In this document: in pieces, positions 44,491 through 53,630 of the stretch | Numbering within the stretch: the first letter of the stretch is position 1 | Layout of the letters: every line of letters begins with the position of its first letter | Assembly (NCBI RefSeq): GCF_004340685.1 | Contig: NZ_SLUN01000003.1 | Location: 1 to 64,000 of the forward strand | Reading direction: 5' to 3' | From: Hydrogenispora ethanolica | GTDB taxonomy: Bacteria > Bacillota > UBA4882 > UBA8346 | DNA length: 64,000 nt | Made by a program: the position numbers and the translations under genes | The notes under the pieces: generated by a model | What the model saw: only the letters and a program-made list of their open reading frames with translations | Told to the model about the DNA's origin: nothing | The model's database searches: none

Positions 44491-44519
44491 CGGGATGCTA
44501 GGATGATCTTTCGGGAAGA

Positions 44520-44688
44520 AAGGATCCGAAGATCCTATGAAAGGATCATCGGATCCCTTACAAGGATGAAGACCATCCCTTACACGGATCATGGCATCCC
44601 TTACAAGGATCGCAGGATCCTTTGAAAGGATCGAGGCATCCCTTACAAGGATGGCTTTCATCCTAACAAGGATGAAGAATATCCTAGT
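44520..44688. repeat. 21-bp-period palindromic repeat array B (8 units)
   Basis: Eight units begin AAGGAT (one ACGGAT) and contain a downstream ATCCT or ATCCC, giving AAGGAT...ATCCTT palindromes. Seven are 21 bases and one (44562-44583) is 22. It lies directly before the CRISPR leader. Confidence 0.8.
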
Positions 44689-44699
44689 TGGACGAAAGA

Positions 44700-45031
44700 C
44701 CATACCTTACATGAGGGATGATGGACTGATATATTAGAGGGGCCGGGATGGGGGATGGTGTGAGGAACCATTGGTTTCGAACTTCGTGAACAGAAAAGGA
44801 GATTCATATTCTACAATGGAAATCTTCATGGCTGATTCATTTGGCATTGCTGAAGCGCGCGTTTCCGCGAACCGGAAGCGGACACGGTTTCTCTAGGAGG
44901 TTCGCGGCGCCGGTTCGGCGCGGGTTGGAGCGATCGGAGCTTCAAATTTTACAATTTTTTGGGAAGGAAAAAAGAGGTTCGCGGAAACGGTTGTCGAATC
45001 CTTTACGAATAAAGGGCTTGAAGGGGATGCT
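44700..45031 (+). promoter_or_regulatory. CRISPR leader region
   Basis: A region of about 330 bases before the first repeat without a gene. It contains a perfect 14-base inverted pair, CGTTTCCGCGAACC (44860-44873) and GGTTCGCGGAAACG (44976-44989), a third related GGTTCGCGGCGCC around 44902, and an A/T-rich stretch at 44943-44975. The repeat orientation (ending ATTGAAAC) places the leader on this side. Confidence 0.65.
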
Positions 45032-45731
45032 GTCGCACCTCACGTAGGTGCGTGGATTGAAACGATATGAAAACCTACCTTAATATATACGACACCGGTC
45101 TGTCGCACCTCACGTAGGTGCGTGGATTGAAACCAAACGGAGGCGGTCAGCGCCGCCGATGCGCGCGGCGTCGCACCTCACGTAGGTGCGTGGATTGAAA
45201 CATCAAGGCCCGGATGCACGGTTTGGGTCGGCGGGTCGCACCTCACGTAGGTGCGTGGATTGAAACCGGGGTAAACCCTTATCATTACTACGTTTTTTTG
45301 TCGCACCTCACGTAGGTGCGTGGATTGAAACGGAATGTAATCGTCACATGTTCCCAGGCATACTGGAGTCGCACCTCACGTAGGTGCGTGGATTGAAACT
45401 GATACCGCGCATTACTATGATCGCCGGGACGTTTGTCGCACCTCACGTAGGTGCGTGGATTGAAACCATTATGAAGAGCCGGAGGACCTGAAGTCAACCG
45501 CCGTCGCACCTCACGTAGGTGCGTGGATTGAAACCAAAGACGCAGCCGAAACATTTAAATTGCTGCAGTCGCACCTCACGTAGGTGCGTGGATTGAAACA
45601 CCGAAGCGGTTTGGCAAGATCCTTCCGGTAACAGTCGCACCTCACGTAGGTGCGTGGATTGAAACTGGAGCGGGTCGAACAAGCCGGCGACTACTATTGG
45701 TCGCACCTCACGTAGGTGCGTGGATTGAAAC
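45032..45731 (+). CRISPR. CRISPR array, type I-C-like repeat, 11 repeats and 10 spacers
   Basis: Eleven identical 32-base repeats start at 45032, 45102, 45170, 45235, 45300, 45368, 45435, 45503, 45568, 45634 and 45700. The repeat opens GTCGCACCT, has the pairing core GCACCTCACGTAGGTGC and ends GTGGATTGAAAC, which is typical of subtype I-C. Spacers are 33-38 bases (38, 36, 33, 33, 36, 35, 36, 33, 34, 34), all different. No repeat has decayed, even the last. No cas gene is present anywhere in the window. Confidence 0.98.
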
Positions 45732-45774
45732 CACAACCCCGCAATACACCTCGCATAAGCGGGATTGAGCAATT

Positions 45775-45804
45775 CGCGGGTTTACTTCCGCGTTTTTTTA
45801 TTTT
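45775..45804 (+). terminator. terminator downstream of the CRISPR array
   Basis: CGCGG, an 8-base loop, CCGCG, then TTTTTTTATTTT. It would end the pre-crRNA transcript. Confidence 0.7.
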
Positions 45805-45840
45805 GCTTGACTAAATTGCTTTTTGAAAGGATGTTTTCTC

Positions 45841-46032
45841 ATGCCCATCTACGAAGCCTGCGTCGGGGATCTGGAACAGGCGAAGCGGGCGGCGGCCCCG
45901 GGGGCGGACCGTATCGAGTTATGCACCGTTCTGGCGGAGGGCGGAATCACGCCTTCGCCCGGCGTCATTGTTTTGGCAAAACGGGTCGTGAAGATTCCGA
46001 TTCATGTGATCATCCGGCCCCGATGGCTTTAG
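45841..46032 (+). pseudogene. truncated duplicate of cutC (5' fragment)
   Basis: The first 59 codons match the N-terminus of the intact cutC at 47392 and then run into WL and a stop. The DNA match extends over 45814-46022 versus 47365-47573, about 209 bases at about 95 percent identity, and includes the AAAGGA ribosome site. Differences such as AAKKAA versus AAKRAA show it has started to diverge. Confidence 0.9.
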
Positions 46033-46053
46033 AGATATCGAAGGAGAAATGAG

Positions 46054-47310
46054 ATGGCTCACAGAAACCCCGATTGGGCTTTTTTGATCTTCATTGCCGC
46101 AGCACTTTTGGTTATTGCTTTTTATGCACTGAAAATCAATCAACGGGTTACGATACGTTGTCTCTTATCATTGGAGGGATTTGATTCGTACCACCACTTT
46201 TGGTATTATTTTCGGCAGGCAATCAGGCTTATGAAAGCCAACCGTTGGCTATTTTTCCTTCCGTTTAGTTTTTTCGCATTTGATAAACTCATTCAAACTG
46301 GCTTTTTCATCTATACTAAATGGCAAATTACCCGCCTTTATCAGGGCGCAAATCCTATTGGACTGGAAGATCGTTTGCCGATTACGTTTAAGGATATACT
46401 TGGTGCAGTTTTTGGCGGTATCAATTCCGTAGATGGGTTTTATTGGAGTTTCTCCGGAAAGCTCGTTTTCATCGGCGCGCTAATCTGCCTCGTGGCCTAT
46501 CGACCGCTCATCGCGCGGTTGCAAAAAGAGGGTTTGCCGAATGTGGAAGGGTTGGCGAAAACTTTGAGAATTGTTCTGGTTGCTCTCGCCGCAATGATTC
46601 TCCCACTCCTCATCGGCATATTCGGGAGAAACCGGGAACTTGGCTTTGCCGCCGGTAATTGGGCGCTTAGCATAATCCGGTTTGTGGCATTAATAATTTC
46701 AACGGTTATAGAAACTTTTGTTTTGCTGCGTATGAAAGGGCTGATTATCGGCGACCAGGCAGCTGTCAAAGCGCGGATACATCAAACCGCGATGGTTGCA
46801 AAACGCTTGTTGTTTCTGAATTTATGGTTGGTAATGCCCAGTTTGATGCGGGATCTGATTTTATATTACCAAACAATGCTACAATTTTTACCGGCGAAGA
46901 GTTCATTTCCTACGCTACAGTGGCTTTTGCCTTTTTTTAACAATATCGCTCCGGCAATCGTCGTGTTGACTTTGGGAGCTCCGGTCTTTCTGATAACGAA
47001 TAATCTTACCGTAGTTGAGTCATTCATACGAGGTTTGAATTTCATTCGGCTGCATTTTGTAAAGTATCTCCTGTTCATCGGCGCCGGCAGCGCAGTCCTA
47101 TTTATCCCGCGATTTTTAAATCTTATTTTAAGCAGAGCCACGCCACCCTTGAATGATTTCAAATATTTCGGAGGAGTGATCCTCGATGGTTTCGATCTGC
47201 TGCTCCAGGTGCTTTTGGGGATTGCTTTATTTTGTTTTATCGTCCAGCCGGAAAACCGGGATATTGAGGAAAGGAGTTTATCAGGGGCAAATCAGGAAAC
47301 GGTGGCTTAA
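46054..47310 (+). CDS. polytopic membrane protein of unknown function
   Basis: A 418-residue protein with roughly eight to ten predicted membrane helices, starting MAHRNPDWAFLIFIAAALLV. I do not recognise a family. AAGGAG precedes the ATG, 21 bases after the truncated cutC. Base composition is visibly more AT-rich than in the neighbours, and the gene is bracketed by direct repeats of the cutC 5' end. Both suggest that it was inserted here. The tail is hydrophilic (NRDIEERSLSGANQETVA). Confidence 0.7.
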   Translation: MAHRNPDWAFLIFIAAALLVIAFYALKINQRVTIRCLLSLEGFDSYHHFWYYFRQAIRLMKANRWLFFLPFSFFAFDKLIQTGFFIYTKWQITRLYQGANPIGLEDRLPITFKDILGAVFGGINSVDGFYWSFSGKLVFIGALICLVAYRPLIARLQKEGLPNVEGLAKTLRIVLVALAAMILPLLIGIFGRNRELGFAAGNWALSIIRFVALIISTVIETFVLLRMKGLIIGDQAAVKARIHQTAMVAKRLLFLNLWLVMPSLMRDLILYYQTMLQFLPAKSSFPTLQWLLPFFNNIAPAIVVLTLGAPVFLITNNLTVVESFIRGLNFIRLHFVKYLLFIGAGSAVLFIPRFLNLILSRATPPLNDFKYFGGVILDGFDLLLQVLLGIALFCFIVQPENRDIEERSLSGANQETVA

Positions 47311-47391
47311 GCTTAATATTGAAATGAAATGACAACCGGAAGAAGCGATAAAAGATTGAATTCGAATTGCTTTTTGAAAGGATGTTTTCTC

Positions 47392-48012
47392 ATGCCCATC
47401 TACGAAGCCTGCGTCGGGGATCTGGAACAGGCGAAGAAGGCGGCGGCCCTGGGGGCGGACCGCATCGAGTTATGCGCCGATCTGGCGGAGGGCGGAATCA
47501 CGCCTTCGCTCGGCGTCATTGTTTTGGCAAAACGGGTCGTGAAGATTCCGATCCATGTGATCATCCGGCCCCGGGGCGGCGATTTCGTCTATAGCGCCGA
47601 CGAGTTGCAGGCGATGCGGATCGACATCCTGAAGTGCCGGGAGTTGGGAGTGGCGGGCGTGGTATTCGGGGTATTGGACCGGGGTAACCGGATCGCCCGG
47701 CCGGAAATGCAAGAGCTGTTGGCGGCGGCCCGGCCCATGAAGGTGACGTTTCACATGGCTTTCGACGAGGTCGCGGAGCGGCGGGAGGCCATCGACATCC
47801 TGGCCGGTTTGGGCGTGGAGCGGATCCTGACCCGGGGCGGCGCCGGTTCGGCCCCGGCCAATCTGGCGGCCCTGCGCGAGCTGGTCGAGCACGCCGGAGA
47901 ACGGCTGATCGTGATGCCGGGCGGCGGCATTACCCGGGTCAACCGGGAGCAGGTGGCGGCGGCCACCGGAGCCGTGGAGCTGCATGGCACCCGGATCGTC
48001 GGCGCGCTGTAA
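47392..48012 (+). CDS. cutC: CutC-family protein
   Basis: A 206-residue TIM-barrel protein. Signatures are EACVGDLEQAKKAAALGADRIELC at the start (shown in part), GGITPSLGVI, HVIIRPRGGDFVY, VTFHMAFDE and ILTRGGAGSA. The family was linked to copper tolerance, but its enzymatic role is unproven. ATG 47392 follows AAAGGA; the in-frame TTG six codons upstream overlaps that site. It is intact despite the upstream duplication. Confidence 0.92.
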   Translation: MPIYEACVGDLEQAKKAAALGADRIELCADLAEGGITPSLGVIVLAKRVVKIPIHVIIRPRGGDFVYSADELQAMRIDILKCRELGVAGVVFGVLDRGNRIARPEMQELLAAARPMKVTFHMAFDEVAERREAIDILAGLGVERILTRGGAGSAPANLAALRELVEHAGERLIVMPGGGITRVNREQVAAATGAVELHGTRIVGAL

Positions 48013-48024
48013 GATCAGCGCCGC

Positions 48025-49404
48025 TTACATTCCGGCCCGGAGCGGTTTGCCGGGCAGCGCGCCGGGGATGATCCGGCCGTCCCGGACCACGGTTTGGCCG
48101 GCTACGATGACGGAATCGATCCCCTCGGGCGGGGCGACGGGATCGCCGATGCCCGGAAAACCGGCCCGGTCCCCGATCCGGGCGCTGTCGAAGACCACCA
48201 GATCGGCGTCGGCCCCTTCGCGCAGCCGTCCTTTATGTGCCAGGCCCAGGAAGCGGGCGGGCACGATGGTGCATTTGGCGACGGCCTGGGCCAGCGGCAG
48301 CAGTCCTTCTTCCCGGACCAGCTTGCGGAAGAAACGGGGAAAGTTGCCGGCGCATTGGGGATGGCCCTCGTGGGCCGCGCCCGAAGCCGACGATCCGGCG
48401 TCGGAGGAGACCATCGCGTAATCCCGGAGCAGCGGCAGGGCGATTTCCCGTTCGTCGCCGCCCCGCCAGATGATGAGCGTATCCGGCTGATGCCGGCGCA
48501 ATTCATGGTAGAGCGGCGCGTTGAGCCGCCGCCCCCGGTGGGGTCCGGTCGCGGCCAGCAGATCCCCGGGCCGCCAGCCGAATTCGGCCATGGCCTTTTC
48601 ACTGAAGACCGGCGTCCCGATATGAGTGGCGAAACTGGCGTACATGCCGCTGTCGATGGCCACCGGCAGGCCTTTTTGGCGGGCCCGGTCGACCATTGCC
48701 AGCGCCTTGGCCATGTAACCGCCGCCGTATTGATAGACGAAATGCGAGACCAGCACCGCGGCGCCCGATTGCTCGGCGATGCGGAAGGCTTCATCCAGTG
48801 AATCGAGGTCGCCCTTGGAGAGCACCCGGGTATGAATGGCCACCGGCCGGCCGTAACGGGCAGCCATCTTGCTTAACGATAGGATCTCCGCGAAGGAGGA
48901 ACCTGGCGCGTACTCCAGCCCCAGGGACAGACCGCCGGCGCCGGCCCGGAAGGCCGCCTCGGCCAGTTCCGCCATGTCCGCGATCTGTTGGGACGTCGCC
49001 GCCAGGTAAGGATCATCCAGCCCCACGCGCCGCCGCAAACTCAGGGAATGCCCGATGAATTGCGCCTGATGGATGGGAAAGCCCCGTTCTTCCAGCGCGC
49101 CGAAGAAAGCCGCCAGATCGACGGGGCCGCCGCCGCAGTTGCCGCCGACGGTGGTGGTTATCCCCTGGAGCGCCGCCAGCTCGGCGCCGCTCTGCACGCC
49201 GTCGATGTGGGCGTGGCTATCGATGAAGCCGGGGCAGACGATCCGCCCCGCCGCGCCGATGAGCCGGTCGCCGCGCAATTCATCCGGCGCGATGCGGGCG
49301 ATCCGGCCGTTCCGGATCCCGATATTGCCCGGGGTGACGGTGGCCCGCTCCGGGTCGACCAGCATTCCGCCGCGAATCACCAGATCATAAACATCCGTTT
49401 CCAA
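48025..49404 (-). CDS. amidohydrolase, D-aminoacylase/N-acyl-D-amino-acid deacylase type
   Basis: A 459-residue metal-dependent hydrolase. The N-terminal strand-rich part (DLVIRGGMLVDPERATV) and FIDSHAHID (about residues 63-71) define the amidohydrolase fold. Further metal or catalytic positions are GLEYAPGS, VAIHTRV and MVSSDAGSS, the arrangement of the D-aminoacylase branch. I start it at TTG 49404 because GGAGG lies 7 bases upstream. It would release D-amino acids from N-acyl derivatives. It is convergent with cutC, 12 bases apart. Confidence 0.85.
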   Translation of the reverse strand: METDVYDLVIRGGMLVDPERATVTPGNIGIRNGRIARIAPDELRGDRLIGAAGRIVCPGFIDSHAHIDGVQSGAELAALQGITTTVGGNCGGGPVDLAAFFGALEERGFPIHQAQFIGHSLSLRRRVGLDDPYLAATSQQIADMAELAEAAFRAGAGGLSLGLEYAPGSSFAEILSLSKMAARYGRPVAIHTRVLSKGDLDSLDEAFRIAEQSGAAVLVSHFVYQYGGGYMAKALAMVDRARQKGLPVAIDSGMYASFATHIGTPVFSEKAMAEFGWRPGDLLAATGPHRGRRLNAPLYHELRRHQPDTLIIWRGGDEREIALPLLRDYAMVSSDAGSSASGAAHEGHPQCAGNFPRFFRKLVREEGLLPLAQAVAKCTIVPARFLGLAHKGRLREGADADLVVFDSARIGDRAGFPGIGDPVAPPEGIDSVIVAGQTVVRDGRIIPGALPGKPLRAGM

Positions 49405-49464
49405 ACAGCCCACCTCCAGTGGCAAGCAAGGGAAGAACCCATGGGTCCTGAAACGGGGAATACG

Positions 49465-49559
49465 GCATTTTGCGAAAGCATTGACGGGTTTGGAGCGAAA
49501 AGCGTGAACGCTTCACCGCGCTTTTCGCGAACAAAGCCGTTTACGCTTTAATAAAATGC
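49465..49559 (+). repeat. GCATTTTG palindromic element, copy 1
   Basis: A 95-base element bounded by GCATTTTG (49465-) and AAAATGC (-49559). Long complementary halves contain TTTGCGAAAGC, GACGGGTTTGGAGCGAA and CAAAGCCGTTTACGCTTT. It carries an extra internal hairpin of about 32 bases (GCGAAAAGCG...CGCTTTTCGC) compared with copy 2 at 53631-53693, which is in the opposite orientation. Confidence 0.8.
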
Positions 49560-49863
49560 TATAGCAGCCCTTTCATTTCGGGGCGTTTGATTCCATTATA
49601 TGACGCTTGTCAAGCGGAGTAACGCCGAATATGTCATCGTCCACCCGAAAGCCGGCGGGAGAATGTTCCGGTGGCGCGGTTCCGTCAAGATTGGCGGAAA
49701 AACCGGGGATTTTTCAACGAATATCAGAAAATTGCATCATGACCGGTATGGGGACGAAACATGATTTTCAAAATGATGCGATACGCTTTCTATGACATCC
49801 AAGCTAAGACCGGTTGACGAGGACTCCTCCGGGCGGCGCGGTTTCTTCATTGTTCAAAAAAAT
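49560..49863. other. intergenic region upstream of the sensor kinase
   Basis: No gene or strong structure is recognised. An open frame continuous with the kinase begins at 49792, but it lies upstream of the likely promoter and is not expected to be translated. Confidence 0.35.
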
Positions 49864-49892
49864 TTCATATTTCCGCGCGCGGATGCTATAAT
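49864..49892 (+). promoter_or_regulatory. extended -10 promoter for the sensor kinase operon
   Basis: TTCATA (49864-49869), 17 bases, then TGC-TATAAT (49884-49892). It places the transcript start near 49899 and supports the kinase start at 49933. Confidence 0.65.
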
Positions 49893-49932
49893 TTGGGTGC
49901 GGGCATGCCGGAAACGATCGGGGGTAGCGGTT

Positions 49933-51744
49933 TTGCTTCACGGTTATAACATCCGCAACAAACTCATCTTCTTTTTCCTGCTGGTGATCCTGATCCCCTC
50001 CATTTTGATCACCACAGTGATGTACCTGCGCTCCACGCGGCTGCTGGGCGAGAAAAAGGGCGATTCCATCGTCAACAGTCTGGAACAGACTTGCCGGGTG
50101 ATCGATACGATTCTGAAGGACGCCGAATATCAGTTGACCTTTTTGACCATTTATCCGGAGAATCTGGGCCAATTAAACCACGTGACGCGGCAGCCGGATT
50201 ATTTCCAGGATCTGCTGGCCATGAAGATCTGGACCCGGCTCCGCAATTTCCGGATTTCCAACCAGAATATTCTCGCCATCTACATTTACCTCTACCGTCC
50301 CCGGCTGATGCTCACCTCCTTCGATAACCGCCGGGTCATTGAAGTCAACCGCCCCGGGGATTACCAATGGCTGAATAGGCCGGTGGATGCCGCCACCGGT
50401 CAATCGGAATGGGCGGCGGCAAACGTCATGGGCAGCAATATCAACGACACCGGGGTCTACTCCTTCGTCGTCACTAAGAATATCAAGAGTATCGATATGA
50501 AGCAGCCCATCGGCGTGGCTTGTATCGCCCTGGAAGAACACTATTTCCGGCATAATTTGCTGGACAGCATCCGGGAAGGCGCCAGGGGCACGGTGATGCT
50601 GCTGGATGGCCGGGGCGCGCTGCTTTCGGCGAGCGGTGACCGCAAGGTTTATTCGCAGGAATTGCGCAGTCAGTCCTATGTCCGGACCCTCTTGAACGGC
50701 GCCCGGGAATCGTTCATCGCCGAGGTGAACGGCGAAAAAATGCTGATCGGCTATACGACCTCCCCTTATACCGGCTGGAAATATGTTTCGATGGAGCCCA
50801 TCCGGGAAGTGGTCCTCAATACGGTGGAGATTCGCAATTTAGCCATATGGGTCAATCTGTTATCCATCAGCCTCGCGGTTTTCCTGGCGTTCCTCTTCTC
50901 GCAAAGCATCTACCGGCCGATCCGGGTCTTGAAAGATTCGATGAAGCAGGTGGAGTCGGGGAATCTGACGGTCCAGATCCCCGGCGCGCGGCAGGATGAA
51001 TTCGGGATGCTCAACCGGGGTTTTAACCGGATGATCAATCAGATTCAGCGCCTCATCGACGAACTCTATCATGAAAAACTCTTGAAGAAGGAAGCGGAGT
51101 TAAAAAGCCTGCAGGCGCAGATCAACCCGCATTTTCTCTATAATACGCTCGACTCCATCCATTGGCTGTCGCGTTTTCACAAGCTGGACGAAGTCAGCCA
51201 GCTGACCTTCGCGCTGTCCAATTTTTACCGGTTGAGCCTGGCCAGCGGCAGGGAAACGGTCACGGTCGCCGAGACGATCGCGCTGATTCAGGAGTACCTC
51301 AAGATTCAAAAGATCCGCTACGGCGACAAAATCGCGGTGGAGGTGGAGGCGGATCCCGCCATGCTCCAGTATCCGGTGTTGCCCATGATCATCCAGCCGC
51401 TGGTGGAGAACGCCATCGGCCATGGCATTGAGAAAAAGAAGGGTCCCGGCCGGATCAGGGTCGCCTTGGAGGGCTGCGACGGAGGAATGGTCTTTACGGT
51501 TCAGGATAACGGCCTAGGGATCGCTCCCGAGAAGCTCCGGCGGATCCAGCGACAGCTTCAGGGCTGCCGGGACGAGAATGGCGAAAGTTTTGCCTTGCTG
51601 AATATTCACCGCCGGATCCGGCTGTGCTACGGCAAACCATTCGGTCTGACCATTGACAGTGAGCCGGGCCGGGGTACCGTGGTGCGGGTCTTTCTGCCCC
51701 GTTTGGAGCATTCGAAACCAGAGGAGGCCGAGGCCGATGTATAA
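49933..51744 (+). CDS. YesM/LytS-type sensor histidine kinase
   Basis: A 603-residue membrane sensor. It has membrane helix 1 at about residues 10-35 (LIFFFLLVILIPSILITTVM), an extracytoplasmic Cache-like domain to about 300, helix 2 (VNLLSISLAVFLAFLF), HAMP, the phospho-His motif QAQINPHFLYNTLDSIHWLS and an HATPase_c domain (ENAIGHGIEKK, DNGLGI). TTG 49933 has GGGGGTAG upstream. The response regulator overlaps its 3' end by 8 bases. It probably senses an extracellular sugar and controls the transporter at 53755. Confidence 0.92.
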   Translation: MLHGYNIRNKLIFFFLLVILIPSILITTVMYLRSTRLLGEKKGDSIVNSLEQTCRVIDTILKDAEYQLTFLTIYPENLGQLNHVTRQPDYFQDLLAMKIWTRLRNFRISNQNILAIYIYLYRPRLMLTSFDNRRVIEVNRPGDYQWLNRPVDAATGQSEWAAANVMGSNINDTGVYSFVVTKNIKSIDMKQPIGVACIALEEHYFRHNLLDSIREGARGTVMLLDGRGALLSASGDRKVYSQELRSQSYVRTLLNGARESFIAEVNGEKMLIGYTTSPYTGWKYVSMEPIREVVLNTVEIRNLAIWVNLLSISLAVFLAFLFSQSIYRPIRVLKDSMKQVESGNLTVQIPGARQDEFGMLNRGFNRMINQIQRLIDELYHEKLLKKEAELKSLQAQINPHFLYNTLDSIHWLSRFHKLDEVSQLTFALSNFYRLSLASGRETVTVAETIALIQEYLKIQKIRYGDKIAVEVEADPAMLQYPVLPMIIQPLVENAIGHGIEKKKGPGRIRVALEGCDGGMVFTVQDNGLGIAPEKLRRIQRQLQGCRDENGESFALLNIHRRIRLCYGKPFGLTIDSEPGRGTVVRVFLPRLEHSKPEEAEADV

Positions 51745-53392
51745 GCTATTGATCGCCGATGATGAACCTTGGATCCGCCAGGGCTTATTGCAGATCATCG
51801 ACTGGCGGGGCTGCGGAATCGACGAGGTATGGGAGGCTGAGGACGGCGGGGAGGCGTTGGCGAAAAGCCTCGCCTTTCAGCCGGATATCATCATCACCGA
51901 TGTCCGGATGCCCGATCTCGACGGCCTGGAACTCTGCAACCGGCTGCGGGACAGACTGCCCCGGACCAAAGTGATCATCATCAGCGGCTACCAGGATTTC
52001 GATTATGCCCGGAGGGCCGTGACCCTGGGAGTCTTCGATTATATCGTGAAGCCGTTGAATGAAGAGAATATCGTGGCCACGGTGCAACGGTGCCTGGGGA
52101 CCATCGCCCAGGAGCGGCAACGCCAGGACGAGCTGGAAGCGGCCAAAACCCAGATGCGGGCCCACTCTTCCCTCCGGCAGCAGGAGTCCCTCTACCGGCT
52201 GCTCAAGGAGGCGGTTCGGGACGGGGCGGCGGCGCTCGACAGCCTGCGGCAGCTGGGGCTGAATATGAAGGCTGCCGCGTATCGGGTGTTTCTGGCCGAG
52301 ATCAGCGATTTTGAAAGGCTGAAGCGGCAGCTGTCGCTGAAGGAGCAGGACGATATGAAACTGCGCCTCCTAAAGGCGCTTCAAGGATGGATCGATCTTC
52401 ACGGAGTGGGCCTGGCGCTGCCGGGGGAGAACGACCGGATCTACGGCTGCGTGGGGTTCCCGGAAGCGCCCCCGGAGGCCGGGCTGGAGCGGGAATGGCA
52501 GGGCTGGCGCGCCATTCCGGGCCATGGGCCGGAGTTATCCATCCGCCTCTATGTCAGCGGAAGGGGGACGGACCTTACCCAACTGCCGGAACTGCGGGAG
52601 CAGGCGGAGCGGTGCCGCGAACGCCGCTTCTTTGCCCCCCAAACGGCCCTGCTCTTTTACGATCCGGCTCAGGATCCGCCTCCGGCCGCAGCCGCGGCGC
52701 CCTATCGTTATGATGCCCACTCCGAACGCGGGATCCTGGAGGCGCTGCGCCTGGGAGACCGCGCCCTGCTTCAGCAGCGCCTGCGCCAGCTGGCCGGGGA
52801 ACTGCTGGAGCATCATCAAAGCCTCACCTCCCAGGAGGCGCTGTTCATTTACGAAGGGCTGCTGGAGTATGTGAGCCGCGAGTTGGCGGAAGAGGTCCCG
52901 CAGGCGGCCGGTCAATTCAGCGCCGATAAATTGCGGACCTTGAAGGAATTGAAGTACCAGGACCATCTGGATAAGGCCGCCCGCTGCGTCGAGTCGCAAT
53001 TCCTGGAATGGCTGGACCGGCTGCGACAGTTGCTGGGGGGAGAAAAGCGGAAGATCATCCGCTGCGTGCGCGAATATGTGGAACAACGCTACCCGCAGAA
53101 GATCTCCCTGGCCACGGCGGCGGAGCATTTTCATTTCAACCCTTCCTACCTGAGCAAGCTGTTCTGTTCCGAGACGGGAGAGTCCTTCACCAAGTATCTC
53201 ATGAAAATCCGCATCGCCAGGGCCAAGGAGATCCTGAAGGATCCCAGCGTCCGAATTTATGAAGTGGGCGACCGGGTCGGCTACAGCGACCTGAAATACT
53301 TCACCAAAGTCTTTAAAGAACTGGAAGGCCTGACCCCCGGCGAATACCGGGACCGTTGCCTGCCCCATAAGTTGAATTCCATTTCGAAATGA
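51737..53392 (+). CDS. YesN-type response regulator with AraC DNA-binding domain
   Basis: A 551-residue regulator. The N-terminal receiver (MYKLLIADDEPWIRQGLLQI; phospho-Asp in IIITDVRMPDLDG; KPL near residue 105) is followed by a variable middle region of about 300 residues and a C-terminal AraC/XylS pair of helix-turn-helix motifs (about residues 450-545, FNPSYLSKLFCSETGESFTKYL and VGDRVGYSDLKYFTKVFKE). ATG 51737 lies inside the kinase gene. The probable target is the sugar operon that follows. Confidence 0.92.
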   Translation: MYKLLIADDEPWIRQGLLQIIDWRGCGIDEVWEAEDGGEALAKSLAFQPDIIITDVRMPDLDGLELCNRLRDRLPRTKVIIISGYQDFDYARRAVTLGVFDYIVKPLNEENIVATVQRCLGTIAQERQRQDELEAAKTQMRAHSSLRQQESLYRLLKEAVRDGAAALDSLRQLGLNMKAAAYRVFLAEISDFERLKRQLSLKEQDDMKLRLLKALQGWIDLHGVGLALPGENDRIYGCVGFPEAPPEAGLEREWQGWRAIPGHGPELSIRLYVSGRGTDLTQLPELREQAERCRERRFFAPQTALLFYDPAQDPPPAAAAAPYRYDAHSERGILEALRLGDRALLQQRLRQLAGELLEHHQSLTSQEALFIYEGLLEYVSRELAEEVPQAAGQFSADKLRTLKELKYQDHLDKAARCVESQFLEWLDRLRQLLGGEKRKIIRCVREYVEQRYPQKISLATAAEHFHFNPSYLSKLFCSETGESFTKYLMKIRIARAKEILKDPSVRIYEVGDRVGYSDLKYFTKVFKELEGLTPGEYRDRCLPHKLNSISK

Positions 53393-53480
53393 GCATCATG
53401 TCCCGAAGCCGGCCGTGATGAAACATGAAGCGATTTGTTTCACGCTCGATAACAAACAAAAATCGTAGACTAAAAACAAA

Positions 53481-53512
53481 GGCCCTCCTCTTCCTTCACC
53501 GAGAGGAGGGCC
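53481..53512. terminator. strong terminator hairpin after the response regulator
   Basis: GGCCCTCCTC pairs with GAGGAGGGCC. The plus-strand tail is TATATAATT and the minus-strand tail is TTTGTTTTT, so it may act in both directions. Confidence 0.75.
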
Positions 53513-53630
53513 TATATAATTGAAATAGTGTAAAACCTGGCGAATCGACCCCCGGGTCAGGAGGTGACAGGCTTGGTTCGTTGGCGTATCCGGTTTACGG
53601 TACCGGCGAACCGCGGGAGATAGAGATATA

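Noticed and set aside
45288-45772. open frames across the CRISPR array (FQSTHLREVR-type repeats)
   Set aside because: They are translations of the CRISPR repeats, a common annotation artefact.
43000-48000. cas genes around the CRISPR array
   Set aside because: All genes nearby were identified as exporter, CutC or amidohydrolase genes or as remnants. None resembles Cas1-8.
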